Source of the DNA: Micractinium sp. NFX-FRZ
Lineage: Eukaryota > Chlorophyta > Trebouxiophyceae > Chlorellales > Chlorellaceae
NCBI GenBank assembly: GCA_029339195.1
Contig: JAPTJF010000451.1
Span: 1 to 50,825 of the forward strand
Direction: 5' to 3'
DNA: 50,825 nt
Shown here: positions 24,036-35,906 of the stretch, one piece after another
Layout: every line of letters starts with the position of its first letter
Numbering within the stretch: position 1 is the first letter of the stretch
Notes under the pieces: model-generated
What the model was told of the DNA's origin: nothing
Databases searched by the model: none
Seen by the model: the letters and a program-made list of their open reading frames with translations, nothing else
Position numbers and translations under genes: made by a program

Positions 24036-24342
24036 TATTGAGGGCTGCGCTGAATCTCTGTTTTTTTATTCAATTGGCGAGGCGCGCAGTTCAGCTGCGA
24101 GCAGCGAAGGCCGCTGAGGTGGTGTTGCCGGCGCGGCTGCTAAAGGGTCTGGTTGCCTTATTCCATGTGCAAGTTGATGGATGTTCAGCATGGACGTTTC
24201 AACTGCCCACGCCAGTTCGGAGCGTCCAGCCTGTCAAAATAATTGCCCAGTGAACTGGCTGGACGCGTTTCGACTTCCGCTGTTTGCACTTGCAGCATCC
24301 GACAGCTTGATCATCGGTTCTGACCGTCCAAACAACCGACAC
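24036..24342. promoter_or_regulatory. divergent promoter between TMEM65-like and coiled-coil genes
   Basis: 307 bases between opposed start codons. It has a T-run near 24060 and otherwise no recognisable box. Confidence 0.45.
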
Positions 24343-25201
24343 ATGAGCGACGACATGCTCGTTGCGCTGCAGGGCCTCCTGCAGCAGGTAGGGGCTCATG
24401 GATGGATGACCAAGGGTGATATGCACGGTTTAGACGAGCGGGTGGTCGGCAGCAGCTCCTCCGGGGCTCACACTTTTACCGCCGCCACTGCACCGCCGCC
24501 ACCGCCGCCTGCTGCCTGCCTGACCACTGCTTTCGCTGCCGTTCCTCGTTTCCTCGCGCTTGCGCAGCTTGAGGTGGTGCAGGGTGGGGAAGATCCCGAG
24601 GCGCGTGCGCGGCTGGATCAGCTGCGACAGCAGCTCGGCGTGCTGGAAGCTGCAAAGCAAAGGGCAGCGGCGGCAGAGGCTGTGGGTGCCGTACCTGGCG
24701 GCGCAGAGGGTGGGGCTGTCCCTCTCGACGGCGTCGCCAGCAGCAGCAGTGGTGGCGCTGGCCCTGAACCCAGCTCTGCTTCCAGCCCAGCAATTGGCAT
24801 GGCTGGCAGCCCAGCGGCGATGCTGCAGCAGATGGACGGGTGAGCTGGGTGCTGCGGGCGCTCCTGTGTTGCTGCCGCCACTGGCTGGAACATGTGGTGC
24901 TTGCCGCGCGGCCCCTGGCAGCAAGTCATGGGTGTTCATTTGCCACGTGTTGATCACCAATTTGCCCTGCCTTCTGCCCTGTCGCAGACTCTCTGCGCGG
25001 CTGGCGGGGCTGGAGTACAGGCTGGCTCACTTGGATGACGGCAGCCGAGCGGTTCTGCTGCAGAGCGCGGGCGGCTGGCTGGGCGCGCTGCAGACAGACG
25101 GTGGAGAAGCAGAGGGTGGAAGCGGCGTGGGTGCCGTTGTGATAGAGGAGCGATTGGTGGTGGTGGAAGAGGAGGTCGCTATTGACGCCAGCACCGCGTG
25201 A
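24343..25201 (+). CDS. small coiled-coil protein of unknown function
   Basis: I do not recognise a family. Exons 24343-24387, 24568-24839, 24988-25201 give 176 residues. It starts MSDDMLVALQGLLQQ and continues into LEVVQGGEDPEARARLDQLR, QQLGVLEAAKQRAAA and, after a Gly/Ser-rich linker, LSARLAGLEYRLAHLD. The spacing of Leu/Ala fits short coiled coils at both ends. The tail is acidic (VVIEERLVVVEEEVAID). There are no Cys/His clusters, signal peptide or membrane helix. The stop lies only 138 bases before the katanin p80 start on the same strand, and no forward TGTAA is visible between them, so the two may be closely coupled in expression. Confidence 0.65.
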
Positions 25202-25339
25202 CGCGCTTTGCCCGCGCTGCATGCCTCCTCTTATACCGCCTAACTGCAATTCGACACGTCTTCTCACCTCACTCTTCGTTTGCCAAGGCATACAACCGTG
25301 GAACTGTTGACCGCGAGGAGGGCAGGTTTCGCAACTGAA

Positions 25340-28300
25340 ATGGGCACGCCGCTGCCCGCAAAGCGCGGCACCGCCCGGGCCTCGCTTCTACTGCATTTGG
25401 GCACCCCAGCGGAGCTGCTGTCGGCGCAGCTGCATCCGCTGGGCTCGTTCCTCCTAGCGGGCGCCGAGAACGGCGACGTGCTGTTGTTCGCCACCTCCAG
25501 CGGCGGCTTGGTTCAGGTGCGTGATGACTTGGGCGCAATTACTCCGCGGCTGTGTGCAGGCAGCAGCTGGCGGCGCTGCCTGCCTACCCGCCTCCCGGCG
25601 TTGCAGCGTGTCCCGACGCCCGCTGCCCAATCCCTTGCCCACTTGCCACAGCGCTTTGGAGAGCCCAGCAAGTTGCCCACCGCTGCAACATGCGTGGTTT
25701 GGGCGGAGCTGGGGGGTGCTGAGCGCATTGTGGCGGGCCACAAGAGCGGCACTGTGCGGGTGTGGGACGTGGAGAGCGGCGCAGGTGGGTGCTGAAATTT
25801 CGCTGCCCGCCTGAATGCGTGCGAAGCATGTGCCAATTGATGCACTCTGCGTGGCATGCATCTCACGTTCTCTTGCACCCTCCACTCAACCTCAACCGCC
25901 CCCTGTTTTCTGACTGCAGTACTGGCGTCCCTGCCGGCGCACCGCGCCGACGTGGGTGCTCTGGCGTCCATGCCGACGCTCAACCTGCTGGCCACCGGCT
26001 CAACCGACACCAACATCAAGCTGTGGAGCCTGGAGGACCTGGCAGAGGGTGGCAGCAGCAGCTCGGGGAGCAGCGTTGGCCGCCCAATGCCGCTGCAGGT
26101 GCTCAAGGGCCACGCGCACCCCATCACCCAGCTGGAGTTTACGCCCGACGGCGAGCTGCTGATCAGCGGCGACGCAGGCGGCGGACTGCGCGTGTGGCAG
26201 GTGTCGGGTGGTGCGCAGGGGCGCCTGCTTCACGACCTGTCTGGGCAGCACACGGCTGCCATCACCGGCATAGACTGCCACCCAGAGGAGCGGCTGTTTG
26301 CCACCTGCTCACTGGACCGCACGCTGCGTGCTTGGGACATGGACTCACAGGCTGGCCGGTAAGGTTGGTGGCCAGCAGGGATGGGGTGGAACAGGCAGAG
26401 TTTGGGGTTTGCGTGATGATCGTGATGGGTGCTGACAGGGTGTTTTCCTGACTGCAAAGCTGGCAATGGTCCGTGCTGTGAACGCCTGAACATCCCAGAC
26501 AGGTTGCCCTGTAGAGTGCCTGGATAGTGCTCAGGTCGCCCGCTGCCTGCTGCCCTGCCTGCCTGTCTGCCCTGTAGGTGCGTCGGCGTGCACGGCCCCG
26601 AGGGGCGCCGGGAGGTGCGCGCTCTGGCCTTCACCTCCACTGGCTCCGCCCTGCTGGCCGCTTACCCAGACGGCCTGCGCACCTTCACTCTTGACCCGCT
26701 GGAGCACCAGGACACAGCGGAAGTGCAGTGGAAGCAGGTGAGCGGGCACATGCGTTGTGAACACAGGCAGTGTGTTGAGGTGGTGGCTGGCATACCAGTT
26801 GGGGAGGGTGTGCAGTGTTGTGCGGCACCTGGTGCTGTCTTCTATGCTTCATTCTTGTGGTGTGCTGGATGATATGCATCACGGCCTGGACAGCAACTCC
26901 CAGGAGGCCCCTGACCCCTCCTCGTCTCCCTCTTCCCCCACCAGGTCACCTCCATCCGCTACACTGATGGCAAGGCCATCGGCGTCAGCCTGCACAAGGG
27001 GGACGCCGGCCTCTTTTGTGCGGACCTTACACGCATGCGCCCCTTTGCCTCGGCCAGCCGGGCAGCAGGCAGGGAGCGCTCCTCGCTCTCAGAGGCAGGC
27101 CGCAGCGACGCTGCCAGCGCAGGTATGCCGGGTCTGGGCGCCCTGCTGGTTGGGTCAGCTAGGCAGTCTGGCGGCGAGGCGAGCATGGCTATGCTTGGTC
27201 ATGCACACCGCGCACCTGCACACTGCCATCAAGCAGCTGCCTGTGCCTCTGCCCCTGCTGCTGCTGCCCCACCCTACTGCAGAGTCCAGCCTTGATGAGC
27301 TGGGTGCTGCCCTGGCCAGCAAGCTGCGGTTCACAGAGAAGCACCAGGTGGCAGGCAGTGCATCTGCTCCCCGCGGTGCCACCACCCCTGCCGTCCCCCA
27401 GCCAGCAGACAACATCCCTGCCGTGTGGCCTGCAGCAGCTCTTGGTGCTGGCGGCACACCTAGCGCCGCACCAGCGCCACGGGCCACCCAGACGCCGGCA
27501 CTGCAGCGGCGCCAGTCAGCTGTGCTGGGGCCCAAGGCGGTCAATGCTGCGGCAGCAGTTGAGGTGTATGCACCTCCCAGGCGCCAGGCTGAGCCGGCCA
27601 GCTTTACTGCTGCTTCTCACAGCCGGCCCACTGTCCAGCCCATGTCAGCCGCAGCGGTAGCAGACACGCTGCGGCGGGCACCATCTTCCGGCGGTTCTGG
27701 CAGTGATGGGAGGAGCAGCGGGCGCCAGCGGCTGTCTGCCGAGGAGAACGGGCACTCTGGGGCAGCCCTGGCTGGGTCTGCTGCTGCCAGCAAGGCTGCC
27801 GCCAGCGGCAAGTCAGCAGCGGGGGCTAGCTGGGAGCACCAGCTGCTGCCGGCAACGTCGGTGAGCATGCTGGATGTGAGCAGCCACCGCGGCTTCCTGG
27901 TGGCAGAGCAGCAGCGCTCCCAGCAGCTGTGCGCCACGCTGCAGTCCAAGCTGCACCTGTGGAGGGAGGTGAAGTTTGCGCTGCGGCGGGGTGACCTGCG
28001 GGAGGCGGTGCGCCTCTTGAGGGACGCTGCGGGTGAGCTGCAGAGAAGGCCCGGGCCATGGGCGGTGCGGGCTGGGGGACTGCACAGCAGCATCCCCACC
28101 GGTTGGTTTGTGACCTACGTGCTGAACAGCACACACATGACGACAACCTCACGGCTCCTCGCTGGGCTTTGACAGCACCCTGAAGCACCATTCCTTCCAC
28201 CATGCCATCCTGCAGACTTGTGTGTGACCGCCAACGTGGTAGTCAGCCAGGCGCTGCACCGGCAGCCCGACCGCTTCACACTTGAGCTGTGCATCGAGGC

Positions 28301-28803
28301 AGCGGCCCTGGCCCGCCAGCTGCTGGCCTCTGGCTGCACCTGGCACCACCAGGCGGCGCTGTTGCTGCTGGATTCCATCCTGGGGCGGTGGGGCGGCTAC
28401 GTGCACGACGCGCTGAGGTATGATGGCATGGAGGCTGTGCTGCTGGTGGGGTAGAGGAGGTGCTCAGAGTTGGGAGGGACTGGTGGTCTGCATGCTGCCA
28501 TGCATTATCTGGCCCTACAGCCCGGCATGCAGCTCGTGAGGGCCCACCCCCTCTCAACACCTTGCCTGCACGGGCGCCCACACCCTGCCATGTCTCTACT
28601 GACAGTCCTGCCTGCCTGCCCACACCCTGTGCAGCAACGCACCCCGCCTGGGGAAGGTGGACTTGGAGCTGGAGCGGCGGCAGGAGCGAAGCCGGGCGCT
28701 GCGTGGCGGGCTGATGGAGCTGGCTCCGGCGCTGGAGCGGCTGTCGGTGCCGCCGGGCGGCGGACGTGCGCAGCAAATGCTTGCACGGCTCAGGGCCCTT
28801 TGA
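25340..28803 (+). CDS. KATNB1: katanin p80 (WD40 regulatory subunit B1)
   Basis: This subunit targets and regulates the p60 AAA ATPase that severs microtubules; in algae it acts at basal bodies, cilia and spindles. Exons: 25340-25516, 25652-25784, 25920-26358, 26578-26737, 26945-27122, 27283-28032, 28216-28417, 28635-28803, 735 residues. N-terminal WD40 blades include HKSGTVRVWDVESGA, LLATGSTDTNIKLWSL, LLISGDAGGGLRVWQV and LFATCSLDRTLRAWDM. A Ser/Ala/Pro-rich linker follows. The C-terminal con80 domain, which binds p60, reads LHLWREVKFALRRGDLREAV, then CVTANVVVSQALHRQP and LLLLDSILGRWGGYVHDAL. The upstream reading frame extends past the ATG without another ATG, so 25340 is the start. Confidence 0.88.
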
Positions 28804-29110
28804 GAGCCAAGGAGGCGGCGCTGTTGAGAGAGAGTGGTGCGACGGTGTTACAGAGGTGTGTTGGGGCAGATGGATGGGTGGTGTCATTTTTTCACAAACG
28901 TGCGAGAGAGAAAAGTCAGCAGCAGAAAGTGTCAAGTTCCAAAACCGTGTGCCAGCATCGGCGGCAGGCAGGCGCTGGGAGCCAGTGCTGAGAGCCACGC
29001 ACAGCAGCAGCCGTACTGCCGCACCGGCAGCTGCCCAGCTCCCTTGTCCGCCAGCCTGTCCGCCAGCTCCTCTTACCTGTCTCCGCTTACTTCATGCCAA
29101 ACCTGCAATG

Positions 29111-29115
29111 TGTAA
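29111..29115 (+). terminator. TGTAA poly(A) signal for katanin p80
   Basis: It lies 308 bases past the stop and is the only forward TGTAA noticed in the gap. Confidence 0.55.
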
Positions 29116-29131
29116 GAAGAATTGGAAACGC

Positions 29132-29136
29132 TTACA
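29132..29136 (-). terminator. TGTAA poly(A) signal (TTACA on +) for the SAP protein
   Basis: It sits 21 bases from the opposing katanin signal, so the two 3' ends should abut or overlap. Confidence 0.55.
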
Positions 29137-29406
29137 CTCAAGCAAGAGAAGCAGCAGCACTGGTTGCGTAGCAGAGGCGTGACAGTTGCATCCCCTGCAG
29201 TCATGCACCCATTTGGCCAGCACGAGCTGCCTAGGCAATGCCCCCGCCCAGCCTGCCCACTCTCCCCCGACCCCGCCCGCCCATCCTCCCCACCCACCGC
29301 TCGCCCTTCCAAAACCACCTTGCCCTCCCTTCGCACCCCTGGGCCCCTTCTCCACCCCCCCTCTGACACCTCTCACCCTGCCCCCAACCCCACCGGCGTC
29401 TGGGCC

Positions 29407-30641
29407 CTACTGCTTAAGCGACCAAACCCAACCCAGCCCACCCCACCTCTTGGCCCGCTCCTCCAGCTTCTTCTTCTGCTCCTCCGTCATCCCCGCAGTG
29501 TCCGCCTTCTTGCCCTTGTCACCGCCACCCGCCGCACCGCCTGCCGCATCACCCGCAGCAGCGGCGGCGGCAAAGCGCGCAGCCCGCGCCGCCTTCTTGG
29601 CCTCAAACTCCTCCTTGGACACCGGCACCTGGATGCCAAACCGCTCGGCGCGCTGCTTCTTCTTCTGGTCCTCCTGTGGGCACACAGGAAGGGCGGTGGG
29701 GGGCAGAGAGGGCAGAGGTAAGGGGAGAGCCACGCTCAGCACGCTGCTGCTGCTGCGGCTTCAGGTCCCTCCCCTGCACTTGCCTCCTTCCACCAGTACC
29801 GGCACCGACTGGGGAGGCGTGAGGGAAGCAGCCCGGCAGCACCAGCATGCACTCCCTGCCACCCGCCCTGCCACCTGGCCCACACCCCATGCCCCCGCTC
29901 ACTGACCTCTTCCTTGAGCACCGGCACCGGCATGCCAAACCGCTCCGCCCGCTTCTTGCGCCGCTCAATCTCCTCCTTCATGTCCACCTGGCCCAAACCG
30001 CCAATGGCCGTGGTGCCAGCAGCGGCGGCGCTCGCGTCGCTGCCCGCGCCCTTGCCACCCTTGCTGCCACCCTCCTTTGCGTCGGCCAGTGGCAGGCCGA
30101 AGCGCGCGGCCCGCAGCCGTGCCTTTTCGGCTTCAGTGAGCTTGGGCTCCGCTGCCGCGGCGGCAGGCGCAGCGGCGGCGGCGGCCGCAGCGCCCTCCGC
30201 CGCGGGGCCGGCGGCCTCGCCGGCTGCTGGCGCCGCGGCATCCTCTGCTGGTGCCGCGGCGTCTGTCGGGGCTGCCGCCTGCAGCATGGAACAAAGGCAC
30301 GGTAGAGTTGCAACGACAGCGTACAGTACAGCAGCGCGTGGCACACCTGGGGCCACTACCCAGCATCCAGGGCAAGCAAAGCTGCGCTGTGCCACGGGCA
30401 CAGCAAGCTTGTCTTCCCTCCCTCCCACCTCTGCCGGTGCGTCTGCATCTGCTGCTGCCTCCTCGGCTGGCGCGTCAGCCGTTGCACCGTTGGCAGCGCC
30501 CTCCTCAGCGGGTGCGTCGGCCGCCATGGCCTCTGCAAGCCGTGCCACTAGTTCATCTTTCACGCCCTTGGTGTCCAGCCCCCGTGACTGCAGCTGGTCC
30601 CGCAGCTCTGCCACCTTCAGCTTACGCAGTTCTCCCTCCAT
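29407..30641 (-). CDS. SAP-domain Tho1/MOS11/SARNP-type mRNA export protein
   Basis: Tho1/MOS11/SARNP works with TREX in nuclear mRNA export. Exons 30641-30429, 30278-29907, 29673-29407, 283 residues. The N-terminal SAP motif is LKVAELRDQLQSRGLDTKGV followed by KDELVARLAEAM. An Ala/Pro/Glu-rich linker leads to the C-terminal repeats typical of the family: KARLRAARFGLPL, KKRAERFGMPVPV, KKQRAERFGIQVPV, plus KAARAARF. The last exon is read through to a stop at 29409-29407 (KRWGGLGWVWSLKQ); an AG/GTGGGG sequence there could also be a donor to an exon I cannot identify, so the last 12 residues are uncertain. The donor after exon 2 is GTCAGT, unusual among its neighbours. Confidence 0.82.
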
Positions 30642-31086
30642 CCTGTGTGCGGCAGAAAAGAGGGCAGGCACGGTTGGAGAGGAGTGGGCGGCGGCGAGGC
30701 AGCGGCGGGCGGGAGTGGTGGTGGCGCTGTGCAGGTAGTGAGTTCGCAGGGGGCGGGCAACCTGCGTAACCAGGCCGCAACTAAAGGCTTGCAAACAGTG
30801 CCGAGAGCCCCCCTGGGCAGCAGTGAGCTGTGATGCCGGCGGCAGAATGGTGGGCACCTCTCCGGCTGCCTGCGTGCCAACGGCTCACCTGTTGTGTGAT
30901 CGACAGGGGGAAGTGCCGATCGAGGGCTGAGTGCACGGGAAAAAAGCCCCATGCGGGAAGCTGCACAGCACAGCACGGTGCCGCCTGAATTGCAGCTACT
31001 GCTCCCTGCAATTCAAACCCCGACATTCGGCGAGTTCGCTGCGGCGCCTGGCAGCCGCTGGCGCTTCAGACCGTGCGTCCTGCTCC
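30642..31086. promoter_or_regulatory. divergent promoter between SAP protein and VHL-beta/BFN gene
   Basis: 445 bases between opposed starts. An open frame runs into the downstream gene from 30931 but has no better start than the ATG at 31087. Confidence 0.45.
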
Positions 31087-34000
31087 ATGATCGCCGCCAG
31101 GGCTGTGGACTACTGCTCGGCGGTGCTGCCAGCCAGTCCCGGGGTGAATCCAAGGCGGCAAACGCAGCTGCCAGCTCTTCGCAGCGAGTCCCCCGCTGCT
31201 CTGAGCCGCCGCCGGCTGGGCGCCCTGCTGCTGGGCGCCGGCGCCACGCTCCTGCTGCCACAGCTGCCAGCCAGCGCGTTGGCCCTGCGCAGTCAGCAGT
31301 CGCAGGTGGGGAGCTGCTGGCGTAACAAAACAGGTGCAGGGTGCAGGTGCAAGTGTGCAAAGCTCCCGTTCCCGCCTTCTCCCTCGCCCACCCACGCATG
31401 CATGCCCTTCTCGGCTGCGCCGCAGGCCCCTGCGGTGATCACGTTTCGGAATGAGCTGGACAGAATAGTCAAAGTTTACTGGGTGGGTGCCCGGCGCCCT
31501 GCTCGGCATGAGTAGTGGGGAAGCTAGGGGAGTTTGGTATCCAACAGACGCACCCGACAGCATCCGTGCAGCCGCTGGGCAGCAGCGTGTGTTGTGGATG
31601 AGCAGCCAGGGGGCCCAGTGGGGCTTGTGCACTGAACAGCTTGCCGAGATGGGCCCTCCTCTTCCCTCCCCCATGCACCTCTTCCCACAGCTGAACTACA
31701 CGGGGGATGCGGAGTTCTATGCTGCCATCCCACCGGCGGGTTGGTGGACTGTGGACACGTTTGAGAGCCATCCCTGGTGGGGCGAGGAGTCACAATGGCT
31801 CAGTTGGTCGTCCTCAATGGGAGTCATAAAAAATCGGTCCATGTTCAAGAGTGTTAATCAGTCCATCCATCAGCAGTGCAATCGATCCATTCCGAACTGT
31901 CCAATCGATGCGTGTCAAATGTGTGCCCCTCCAGCGTGCGCCCGACGCAGGCAGCTGCACAGTCAGTCACCCCTCAGTCCCCTCGGCGTTGCTCTCCCAC
32001 CCCTGCAGGCGGGTGGTGGACGGCGGCAGCGGCGAGGTGCTCCAAGAGTTTGTGAGCCCCAGGGGCGCCAGCCTGGTGCGCATCGACCCGCTGCAGCCGC
32101 AGGCGCCCGCTGCCAGGTGGGGCGGGTGTGGGAGAGGGCGGGGTGTTAGGAATAGCACGGAGCTCCACTTTGGGAGCTGATCGGGCACCTTTGCCCCTGG
32201 ATATGAAGGGAGTGCCTGCCTGGCCTGTGTTTGTAACGCACCGCTGCCAGCGGCTGCCTGAGGGTTTGGTACCGCCCCATGCCGGCACGCTGTGCCGCCC
32301 ACATGGCCACGATCTACCCCGTTCCTGTGCCTCCCGTGCCGCGCACCGCAGTGAGCAGCACCCCGCCGGCCAGCCGTCCCTCGACTTTGTCGGGTGGGAC
32401 GGCGTGGGCGGGTCAGAGAGCGAGTACGTCCCCGCTGCGGTAAGCCCGCCGCCTGGCACCAGGCACCCACCGCGGCATGCGAAATACCGACTCCCAAGCT
32501 GCGCCTTCACCTGAGCCTGCCCTGCCGCCACCTTGCCCACCTGCCCTCCCGCAGGCCTCTCCCTTGCTTGCCTGCACGCTGCTGTGGGACCCACCCCTGC
32601 CCGCCAATCTGCCCCTTGGCCGCTCTTCTGCCTTGCTGTGCTGCCCTCCCTTTGATCCCCTCCGCTCCTTGTTCATCTCCCCTCAACAGATTGCTGAGAT
32701 TGGGCTGGACCACTTGGGAGGGGTGGCCCTGATTGCAGCCAACGGCTTCTCCCTGCCCATCCCCATCTCAGTGGGCATCAACGACGCGGCCCAGCTGTTC
32801 CACGCCGCGGGTGAGGCGCACGCTGCGCTATGCCCAGCTGTGCTGTGCTGTGCTGTGCTGCCCTGTGCTGCTGTACTGCGCTGCGCCTGCCACGCCATGA
32901 GGCAGCCAGCTGCTGCTGCCGCATGTCGGCGCTGCACCAAGCCATGGCAAGGGTTTGGGGGCACGCACCACGCTGTGCTGCGCCCGCTGCCACCGTCCCC
33001 CGCCCACCTCCTGCCCGGCCTCGCCGCCACCTGGGGTTCCCCCCGAATGCAGGCCCCGAATTCCGCCGCCCCTCCACCATGGCCCTGTGGGTGCGCAGCC
33101 TGCAGGCGGCGGGGGCCTCCGTGGACCGTGTGCTCATCACACGCCTGGGTGAGTGCTCAATAGCTTGCAGAAGTTTGAGAATGAAGTGTGCTGAACAAGG
33201 GTGCCCTGAATGAGGGCAGCGTGCTGTGCAGGTGCTGCCTCCCCCCTGTTTCATCATTGCCCGCCCCATTGTTAATGCTCACCTTTGCGTCACACCCGCA
33301 GTGGGCACCACTGTTTACGCCCGCATCATTCTGGCGCTGCCCGGCGGCCAGATGAGCAGCCTGGACGCCCGGCCCTCAGGTATGGCGGGGGGCAGTGGAG
33401 GCAGCCCTGCTGCTGGCTGCTAGGCAGGGGTGCTGCTGTTTACGTGCTTGCTGCTGCTGCGGCGGCGGCGGCGGCTGGGGATGTTGCTGTTGCTGCTGCT
33501 GCTGCTGCTTGCTACAGGTGCTTCTGCTGCGGCTGCTGCTTCTGCTGCTGCTGAGACTGAGGCGGTGGCGCCTGCCGCTGTTGCTCCTGCTACGCCTGCT
33601 GCCGCTGCTGCCATCGCCTGCTGTTGATGGGTCAGTTGCCCTGCCCCCTCACCTCCTCCGTCTCGCACTGCTCCGCACCCTTTTTACCACGTGTCTACCC
33701 CCCCGCCCCACCCCCTCCCGGCCTCTGCCCACCTGCCACCCGCCATATCCCGCAGACAGCCTGGCTCTGGCCATGCAGACGGGGTGCCCGCTTTTCATTG
33801 GCCGCCGCCTGGCGGCCTCCCAGCAGCCGGGCGCGCCGGAGCTTGAGGTGGCCGACTGGATGGAGCAGCAGCCGCCCACACCCAGCCGCCAGGTGTGCTT
33901 GTGTGGCAGAGTGGGTGGGTGGGGTCGCGGGGACCGAGGGGCCGTGGGAGTAATGGGCGGGCACTGTGGAGGGTGGCTCTCTGGGGCGGTGGCGGAAGGG

Positions 34001-34263
34001 CAACTGGCAGGCAGTGCAGTGGGTGGGAGGCTGCCGGCTGACAGAGGCTGCCTTGGGCTGGGCTCGCTGCCGACTGACAGAGGCGGGCAGCTTGTGCAGA
34101 GAGGCTGGCAGTACGCCTGATGACCGCGCTTGTACTGCTCGCCCCCTGCCTGCCTGCCTGCCTGCCTGCCAACCGCGCGCAACCCCCCTGCTGCCGCCCC
34201 CGCCTGCAGGGGTCACCGCCGACCCCGGCACAGGCCAGCTACGCCCACACGCGCAAGGCGTGA
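31087..34263 (+). CDS. plastid Tat-targeted fusion of a VHL beta domain and a bifunctional nuclease (DUF151) domain
   Basis: Exons: 31087-31305, 31426-31482, 31691-31776, 32009-32116, 32352-32439, 32690-32810, 33053-33148, 33302-33379, 33756-33892, 34210-34263; 347 residues, all phases closed. Residues 1-66 look like a plastid transit peptide followed by a thylakoid Tat signal: SRRRLGALLLGAGATLLLP, then ASALA cleavage (62-66). Residues 76-140 form a VHL beta domain aligning without gaps to human VHL 88-117: Y102, H119 and W121 match the hydroxyproline-pocket residues Y98, H115 and W117; S111 is Thr115. No VHL alpha (elongin-binding) domain is present. Residues 187-320 are a DUF151 domain: ALWVRSLQAAGASVDRVLIT, TVYARIILALPGG, LDARPSDSLALAM. 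Family nuclease activity is known only from some members. The joint function is unknown. Confidence 0.78.
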
Positions 34264-34949
34264 GGCTACACACACGCCATGCTCCCATCCGGACACATCC
34301 CCTCGCGCACACAACAGCTGTCATGGCCATCCGAGCTGCCGGCCCTCATAACGTGACCCTGACACAGGTTTACGCTGTACAGTATGCAGTTTGCAGTACA
34401 TCCTTTGCGCGCCAGCCTCTGTTTGCTTCCCCCCTGTGCATGCCAGCTTCACTGCCCGAGCAGGCACCCAGCGCCTACCGTTGTCCTGGGTGCAGCCCTT
34501 GTACACTACTCCTGCCCTCTGGTCTCTGTTGCAGCCCCCAATACCCCTGTGAAGTCTCCGCCCCTGCCCCGCTTGCCCCTACGTCCCTTCCCCATGGCTC
34601 CCCAGCCTGCCTCCTCCCGATACTGAACAGCTTGCTCAGTAGAAATCGACTCTTCTGTCCTCTTTGCACCTCTACTTGTACTGCGTGTTACCTCGCTGTT
34701 GATTGATCGATTGATTTTGGATTCACTGCGCCAGTTTTACATCTGTGTTTGCTCGGTCAGCAGCAGGGGGGCGGGCCGGGCATGCTCCCTGGCAGCTTGG
34801 CTGCAGCCTTAGCTTCTTTGCTGCGTGCCAGCGTTGTAGAATGAACACCAGTAATAGAAGGCTGGAGACGCGTCGGCTCCACCGCAATGCCAGCAGTGCG
34901 ATGTGTGCAGCAGCTGGCAGCGTGGTGCGCGCAAGTGTGGGGTCATTTA
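34264..34949. other. intergenic, nothing recognised
   Basis: 3' UTR of the VHL-beta/BFN gene and spacer. There is a reverse TGTAA at 34737-34741 that could belong to the minus-strand gene ending at 35907. No coding exon is supported. Confidence 0.4.
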
Positions 34950-35760
34950 GGGGAGGGTGAGTGTGGAGGAGGTTTTGAGGGAGGCGAGGGTGACGGGGGA
35001 GAGAAGCAGGCACCATGCATAGGCCAAGCATGTATGCCGTCGAGGCGAGGGTGGCGCGGGATCGAAACGGGCGCATGCACAGGCCGAACGTGTGTGCCAA
35101 GGAAGAGAGGGTGATGCGGGAGAGAAGGAACAGGCGCTCGTGGATCGAATAGAGGACGCATGCATGCGCAAAACGCAGGATCACATTGTGGGTGGAAACG
35201 GGGCACACGTGAAGGCAGAGCACGAGTGCCGGGAGGGGAGGGTGACAGGGGAGAGAAGCGGGCACACGTAAATCAGAGGACGTGCGCACACTCAGAAGCA
35301 CAGCGAGGAATCGAGTGTGCTTTGCCGGGGGGGGAAGAGGGTGATGCGGGAGAGAATGTGGGTAGAAGACAGTCGGCATGCGCTGGGTTGTGCGCACTGC
35401 CGGGTAGGTGAGGGTGAGGGGGTAGGGAGTGAAGCACATGTGAGTGGAAAGATGTAGTAACACAAGGAAAAACGCGGGAGTGCGCAATAAGAGGAGAGCG
35501 GCACACGTGAATCAGGGGACGTGCGCAGCTAAGATTGCAGGGAGGGACTGTGTGTGGCGTGCGGGGGAGAAGAGAGTGACGTGAGGAAGCAGGCGCTGGT
35601 GGGTCGGGAGACGTGCGCACACACACGCATCGCGCAAGACCGCACTTTGTGTGCTGTGCAGGGCAGGCGAGGGTGACGTGAAAAATTCGGGCACACGTGG
35701 ATCAGAGGACGTGTGCCACGCAATGTGAAAGGGAATGCGCGCTCACTAACTGCTTGGGGG
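34950..35760. repeat. degenerate minisatellite, roughly eight units of about 60-110 bases
   Basis: Each unit contains a purine-rich core like GGCGAGGGTGACGGGGGAGA followed by an alternating purine-pyrimidine part (GGGCACACGTGGATCAGAGG, ACGTGTGCC). Cores occur near 34990, 35045, 35105, 35237, 35335, 35410, 35570 and 35665. Units have diverged and vary in length. Open frames across it only mirror the repeat. Confidence 0.7.
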
Positions 35761-35906
35761 CCCTCGGATGGCCAAAACACTCGTTTGTTAGTGCAGCTTA
35801 GGTGGGCCTAAGCACTCGGTGGCAGTGCAGCATATCAGGGGGAGTTCGTGGGTGGGCATGGGCGTGGGTGTGGGTGCGGGTGTGGGCGTGACACCCTGTC
35901 AGCGCC

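Larger units (their letters stand above)
28804..29406. other. tail-to-tail 3' UTRs of katanin p80 and the SAP protein
   Basis: No coding exon is supported. Opposed TGTAA signals at 29111 and 29132 mark both transcript ends. Confidence 0.5.

Noticed and set aside
34723..35487. Long minus-strand open frame over the minisatellite
   Set aside because: Its protein only mirrors the DNA repeat, has no domain, and repeats in shifted frames.
34950..35760. CRISPR-like array
   Set aside because: Units are diverged, of unequal length and without constant repeats; the genome is eukaryotic.
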